Below are positions 30,669 to 34,158 of a DNA stretch of 34,158 nt, in pieces. A model generated the notes under the pieces. The model did not search any database, had not been told where the DNA came from, and saw nothing but the letters and a program-made list of their open reading frames with translations. Position 1 is the stretch's first letter. Every line of letters begins with the position of its first letter. The translations under genes and the position numbers were made by a program. Source of the DNA: Bacteroides sp. UBA7335 (GTDB lineage Bacteria > Bacteroidota > Bacteroidia > Bacteroidales > Bacteroidaceae); the NCBI GenBank assembly GCA_002471185.1, contig DKPL01000014.1, positions 15,510 to 49,667 of the forward strand, written 5' to 3'.

Positions 30669-31688
30669 TTAGTTGAGCATCAGATTCATGTAGGGATGAA
30701 GTGGTGCGAATAGCTTCTGACAAAGCGCATCAATTTCTATCTCTACCCAATGTTGACTGCCTGGCTCATCGGTTTTAATACAACTGCCGTTTTTGAGCCA
30801 ATAATAACCTGTGTTGCTTATCAACTGCCTATCGACTACCTTGAAAGAGTGTTCTTTTGAGGGAAATTGTTGTGCATAATCGCTTAATACTTGTGGCAGA
30901 TTGATGATGCGAGCCATTCCCAATGGTTTACTATTCGAATCAATAGGTTGAGTGTATTGTATTATTTTCTTTGAACCAAACTCTTTGCTAATCTTTGCTA
31001 TTAGGTTGGCTTCATACTCTTTGCTATCAGCCATCATCTCGTTTATCTCCACCTGATCTTCCTTATCGTATGCGATTGCCACTCCCACTATCTCTTTGTT
31101 GTGAAAAGCGACAAAGACTCCTCCCTCACCAATCTCTAAATCGGCCAATATTACCTTGAAGTCATCTGCGGTGTGTTCAATATAAAGATTCCTCTCAAGC
31201 TGCTTTCGATTAAAGTATTGGTAAACGCTCTCATCGAAAGAAGTTAGATGTACTACCGTTGCACAGTCTGAGTCAACCTTATTGTCTACCTTAACCTCGT
31301 GAATAATATAGCCGAATATTGACGCATAACCCACCGATTGGTAGTAATTAAATAGCCATGGTTCGGCAGGTATCAACGTGCTTATATGAATATTGTGGTG
31401 TAGCATACTATGAAATGCCTCGTTGAGCAAGCGTCGCATTGCTCCTTGTGATCGATAACTAGGATTGGTGCAAGCTCCCGATATATACGAAGTATTCCAA
31501 CGCTTCTCAAAGAAACTCATAGGATAAGGTAGCATTTGTAGCGCTGATATGAGTATCTCATTTTCAATCCAAGCTATATTAATATCCTCTTTATAGCGCA
31601 AATTAAAATATAGTTCCGTAAACTCCGGACTATCCTCAAAGCATTGTTGCCACAGCTCTTTAACCTGTTCTTTCATCGTTGTTACCAT
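30669..31688 (-). CDS. GNAT family acetyltransferase with C-terminal extension
   Basis: A 339-residue protein. About residues 20-150 form a GNAT domain: LISALQMLPYPMSF, then YISGACTNPSYRSQGAMRRLLNEAF, where RSQGAMRRL is the CoA-loop (R/Q-x-x-G-x-A), then STLIPAEPWLFNYYQSVGYASIFG. The remaining part, with a second degenerate GNAT half and the segment GMARIINLPQVLSDY, recalls the Eis-like arrangement (two GNAT-like domains and an SCP2-like tail). The Eis resemblance is weak. The substrate is unknown. It overlaps the upstream DUF2156 gene by 7 bases; an in-frame Met at 31676 would remove the overlap. Confidence 0.82.
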   Translation of the reverse strand: MVTTMKEQVKELWQQCFEDSPEFTELYFNLRYKEDINIAWIENEILISALQMLPYPMSFFEKRWNTSYISGACTNPSYRSQGAMRRLLNEAFHSMLHHNIHISTLIPAEPWLFNYYQSVGYASIFGYIIHEVKVDNKVDSDCATVVHLTSFDESVYQYFNRKQLERNLYIEHTADDFKVILADLEIGEGGVFVAFHNKEIVGVAIAYDKEDQVEINEMMADSKEYEANLIAKISKEFGSKKIIQYTQPIDSNSKPLGMARIINLPQVLSDYAQQFPSKEHSFKVVDRQLISNTGYYWLKNGSCIKTDEPGSQHWVEIEIDALCQKLFAPLHPYMNLMLN

Positions 31689-32599
31689 TTAATCATACAC
31701 ATCGGACTCTCTTTTAGACAAGCCATATACTTCTCTAAAATGAGTACGGGATGATAAGACAACTTAGCTTTACGCAAACCTTCTAATCCAAGATCTTCTT
31801 CGCGATTGACATAGATAAATTGCTCGGGAATGCGTTTGGCAAACTCATTGTTTATCATGGCATATGCACCATCTATCGAAGTATCAGCCTTTTCGATATG
31901 TACCCCAAATATTTCGTGATTAATAGGACTTCCTAAAGTAAAAGCAACAATCTGATTATTGACATGTAAAATACCTCCTGTTAATCCTAATTCATCAAAA
32001 TGCTCTAATGCGTAAATCAATGCTTTACGCTCGTTGCCAGTACCTTCTTGTTTATCACAATCATTGGCTTTACACCATTTTTCTTCCAGCTCCATGCATT
32101 CAGCTATACGATCAGGGGTTATGGGGGTGTATGAATAATCGGGATAAGTGTTTTTGAACTTATTGATGTGGTTTCTTTTGGGCTGATACTTCTTTCCGCT
32201 TAATGTACTTAAATCTGAACGGAGATAGAGATAATCGGCATAGTCACGATCATCGGTAAATATAAATCGATCGGGCATAATCTCCTCTAAGTCTTGTTTC
32301 ATAAAGGTACTCACTCCCAACATACAGAAATTATGCTGTTGCATTCGCGCATCTTCCATTAAAATATCAATCACTTGTTTTGGGTTACCATTGCCTATAG
32401 GCATCATATAAGCCAAATCATCATCTACCCAAAAACGAAAAACTAAGAAATTGTCGATAATGGCATATTGAGTATGATATAAAAAACGCCAGCTGCATAA
32501 ATTTGAAAAGGCTAAATCGCAATTTTTACGATTGCTATCCATGGTAAAGGCTGTGATAATATCTTTATCTTTCGGTGTAATGTCTTTAAAATCTATCAT
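31682..32599 (-). CDS. DUF2156 protein (LPG synthase C-terminal-like, GNAT fold)
   Basis: A 305-residue protein of the DUF2156 family, related to the catalytic domain of phosphatidylglycerol lysyltransferase (MprF). Visible family parts are FSNLCSWRFLY, the YLRSDLSTLSGKKYQPKRNHINKFKNTYPDYSY segment, LTGGILHVNNQIVAFTLGSPIN and HIEKADTSIDGAYAMINNEFAKR. Soluble members of this type are common in Bacteroidetes, lack MprF's membrane half and have no proven substrate. Together with the downstream GNAT gene it forms a pair of related acyltransferase folds. The start is 58 bases from the lrgB stop, so one transcript is plausible. Confidence 0.88.
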   Translation of the reverse strand: MIDFKDITPKDKDIITAFTMDSNRKNCDLAFSNLCSWRFLYHTQYAIIDNFLVFRFWVDDDLAYMMPIGNGNPKQVIDILMEDARMQQHNFCMLGVSTFMKQDLEEIMPDRFIFTDDRDYADYLYLRSDLSTLSGKKYQPKRNHINKFKNTYPDYSYTPITPDRIAECMELEEKWCKANDCDKQEGTGNERKALIYALEHFDELGLTGGILHVNNQIVAFTLGSPINHEIFGVHIEKADTSIDGAYAMINNEFAKRIPEQFIYVNREEDLGLEGLRKAKLSYHPVLILEKYMACLKESPMCMIKW

Positions 32600-32657
32600 A
32601 TAGTTGTGGTTTGTAATATACTCTCAACATTATATAACATAAAAATAACCCTAATTG

Positions 32658-32888
32658 TTAGATAATGCCCAATAATTGAAGTATTGCAGGTGTAAGAAGC
32701 GCTGTGAGGATACCGTTTAATGTTAATCCCAGGCTAGCATAGGCACCATATTTACCACTAATATCCATCGCTGCTGACGTTCCTACTGCATGGGCTGCTG
32801 TACCCAATGATAGTCCTTGTGCTATTGGACTGTTGACGCGCATTACTTTTAAAGTTTTGAATCCCAATACAGCTCCCAGCAATACACA
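32658..32888 (-). CDS. lrgB: LrgB family protein, C-terminal third, cut at the chimera junction
   Basis: About 76 C-terminal residues of LrgB, a membrane protein paired with LrgA in murein-hydrolase/holin-like control or metabolite export. GAVLGFKTLKVMRVNSPIAQGLSLGTAAHAVGTSAAMDISGKYGAYASLGLTLNG... matches the conserved core (GLSLGTAAHAVGTS). A full LrgB has about 230 residues. Reading back from the core, the frame meets TGA at 32889-32891 with no proper start, exactly where the DNA changes character. The gene is thus truncated by the join and not by mutation. The upstream lrgA is missing. Confidence 0.88.
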   Translation of the reverse strand, partial: CVLLGAVLGFKTLKVMRVNSPIAQGLSLGTAAHAVGTSAAMDISGKYGAYASLGLTLNGILTALLTPAILQLLGII

Positions 32889-33529
32889 TCACCACTGCAC
32901 TTCTGTCTCCACTGCTGTGATTCGAGGGCTCACAACTTCTCTTATCTCCTGAGTTGACTTCAATAAAGATGATTTGAACAATTAAGCAGGGGAACTCCCT
33001 TCATTCAAGTCGATAATTAAAGGAAAACCTCTGAGTGTCTTTAATTATCACAAAAATAACATTATTTGCTTTTATCAAACAGAAGTAACAGGAGTGGTTT
33101 TGTTTATGTTTTAAACTATTCAGATCACATACAGAGATAGAAAAGAAGTTTTAGTTCACCTATGATAAAAAAAAAAAGAGGACAATGTAAGGTGAAATGA
33201 GACATTTGGTTCATGTGATTCGGGCTATAGAGCCTCCTGCCTGGGGGGGGATCAGCCGTGACTCTGTGACCAGAGAGAGGAGCCTCCTGTGGGGATGAGG
33301 AGCGTGCAGACGGGCACACCTCCCCATGGGGCTCAACGGATACAACGGAGAATCACACACAAAATAAACAGAAAGCCAAACAGTTGCAGAACAGATGGAA
33401 AATGGGAAATGGGTTTGAAACATGGAGAGTTGAGGCAATGTTCAGCTTTGTAACAAGGGCTCAGCACTGAAACACACTTTACTTTAAACTAGGGGGCAAA
33501 TGAAACCTTGTTTTCCTCGTACGCTGCAC

Positions 33530-33600
33530 AGATTGTTAAAGCCCTCTGAGGCTAATTTGTGTTTTAGAGCTGTATAAATAAACCTGACTAGACTACAGGA
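33530..33600 (+). other. Fish gene-end motif with AATAAA poly(A) signal
   Basis: The stretch TTAAAGCCCTCTGAGG (33536-33551), GCTAATTTGTG (33551-33561), then GAGCTGTATAAATAAA (33567-33582) follows, with small changes, a motif I know as very common at teleost gene ends (AAAGCCCTCTGAGGCAAATTTGTG... GGGCTATATAAATAAA). The AATAAA is at 33577-33582. It is evidence for fish origin and possibly for a 3' UTR on the plus strand. Confidence 0.7.
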
Positions 33601-33691
33601 TAATTCAGAATCATATTTTATTTTTTTGCCTTTATATTTTCCATTTTAGGCTGTATAGAGCGATCAGTAAAATATCTTTAATGTCTTGACT

Positions 33692-33908
33692 AGGGCTGTT
33701 ACTTGCAATTACTTTCTCAGTTAATTAATGATCATTTGGTCTATAGAATGTCTTTAAGTGGTGAAAAATACCCATTAAGAGTTCATAAAGCCCAAGTTGA
33801 CAAAACTGTTTTTTTTTTTTTTTTGTCTGGCCAAAGATATTAAACTTTTAGAAATACAGTCAGTCGTTGCAGATTAATTGAATAATCAATTAACTGATGT
33901 TGCTGTAA
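33692..33908. mobile_element. Degenerate teleost non-autonomous DNA transposon (hAT-like)
   Basis: It starts AGGGCTGTTAC. The segments CATTTGGTCTATAGAATGTC (33734-33753), GTGGTGAAAAATA, CATAAAGCCCAAGTTGAC (33784-33801), CCAAAGATATTAAA and TTGAATAATCAATTAACTG follow in order. They parallel the abundant fish repeat that begins AGGGCTGCAACTAACGATTA, contains TTTGGTCTATAAAATGTC and AAAGCCCAAGATGAC, and ends with an inverted copy of its start. Here the ends still pair loosely (AGGGCTGTTAC against GATGTTGCTGT). It is old and non-autonomous; the T16 run is internal. The hAT label is from memory. Confidence 0.65.
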
Positions 33909-34158
33909 TCTTGACACTACTTTCAACCACATAGCTGAGTCCTGACTGTGAAGTGCCTGTGAAGACCTGCCTGATGAACTGAATGAATTTGAAAAATCAG
34001 TAACTTCTTTTAAATAACTTCTGAAAACCCACTTTTATCAAATTGCCTTTTTTAACTTTAAAGTGTGAACATGTATATATACTGTACATAAATATGGGTG
34101 ACAGTCGTAAAAAAACAGAGAGTGCCACACACTGTCCAACAACAGAGATCATCACTAA

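Larger units (their letters stand above)
32889..34158. other. Eukaryotic (teleost fish-like) sequence joined to the bacterial contig
   Basis: No bacterial gene, promoter or terminator is seen in 1,270 bases. The DNA has homopolymer runs (A11 near 33168, G8 near 33244, T16 at 33809-33824), few CpG, scattered stops in all frames, a vertebrate AATAAA and a degraded fish transposon. The exact join lies between about 32,875 and 32,895. Bases 32,889-33,540 hold nothing I can name; two overlapping minus-strand frames there (33125-33438) lack any domain. Confidence 0.88.

Noticed and set aside
33125..33438. Two overlapping minus-strand frames of 64 and 75 codons
   Set aside because: They lie in the eukaryotic part, cross a G8 run and low-complexity DNA, and resemble no protein.
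32889..34158. Lateral transfer between bacterium and fish
   Set aside because: The join cuts lrgB without any mobile element, and the bacterial side is a full gene-dense chromosome segment. A technical chimera is far simpler.

Overview
The window is a chimera. Bases 1 to about 32,885 are the chromosome of a Bacteroidales bacterium, most likely Bacteroides or a close relative. The last roughly 1.27 kb is not bacterial and reads as teleost fish DNA. The bacterial assignment rests on gene families typical of the group (ExbB - 161-aa membrane protein - ExbD - ExbD, M64 peptidase, Tat-tagged TldD, folP-dacA pair). It is supported by repeated copies of the Bacteroidetes -7 promoter element TAnnTTTG ahead of start codons and by weak Shine-Dalgarno sequences. 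Genes are dense, intronless and mostly in short operons. No tRNA, rRNA, CRISPR array, insertion sequence or integrase was seen.

Layout. 1-1760: end of a TonB-energising operon (exbB 3' end, 4-TM protein, two exbD genes), closed by a strong bidirectional terminator. 1832-3674: secreted M64 peptidase followed by a GNAT acetyltransferase. 3824-4315: Lrp/AsnC regulator whose terminator lies inside the convergent folA. 4318-5626: thyA-folA, the dTMP/tetrahydrofolate pair. 5692-7017: exported phospholipase D/cardiolipin synthase-like protein. 7232-7942: pyrH. 7943-8691: non-coding stretch with a 23-bp-period repeat array.

8692-15458: surface-glycan locus with a Wzx flippase, a hexapeptide acyltransferase, two glycosyltransferases, and a FdtA-like ketoisomerase, FemAB/GNAT acyltransferase and DegT aminotransferase operon. 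The last three suggest assembly of a dTDP-3-acylamino-3,6-dideoxyhexose that is polymerised on a lipid carrier and flipped by Wzx. The upstream dTDP-glucose enzymes are not in the window. 15603-16627: DUF1622 membrane protein and a small secreted protein of unknown function.

16730-21297: four-gene operon folP-dacA(cdaA)-tldD-pmbA, joining folate synthesis, c-di-AMP synthesis and a TldD/TldE protease pair. 21376-22677: divergent murF, followed by a terminator and a second, 22-bp-period, intergenic repeat cluster. 22932-25731: VanZ-like protein, divergent from a sodium:neurotransmitter-symporter family transporter with a helix-hairpin-helix protein. 25912-29425: operon of a CPA2 antiporter, tcdA and a LolD-like ATPase. 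29570-30577: asd. 30669-32888: GNAT protein, DUF2156 protein and the C-terminal third of LrgB, cut at the junction.

From about 32,889 to the end there are no credible bacterial genes. This part has homopolymer runs, a vertebrate-style AATAAA embedded in a motif common at fish gene ends, and a decayed copy of an abundant teleost non-autonomous DNA transposon. The simplest reading is an assembly or library chimera between a fish genome and a bacterium associated with the sample, not lateral transfer. All family assignments are from reading the sequence; no search was run.
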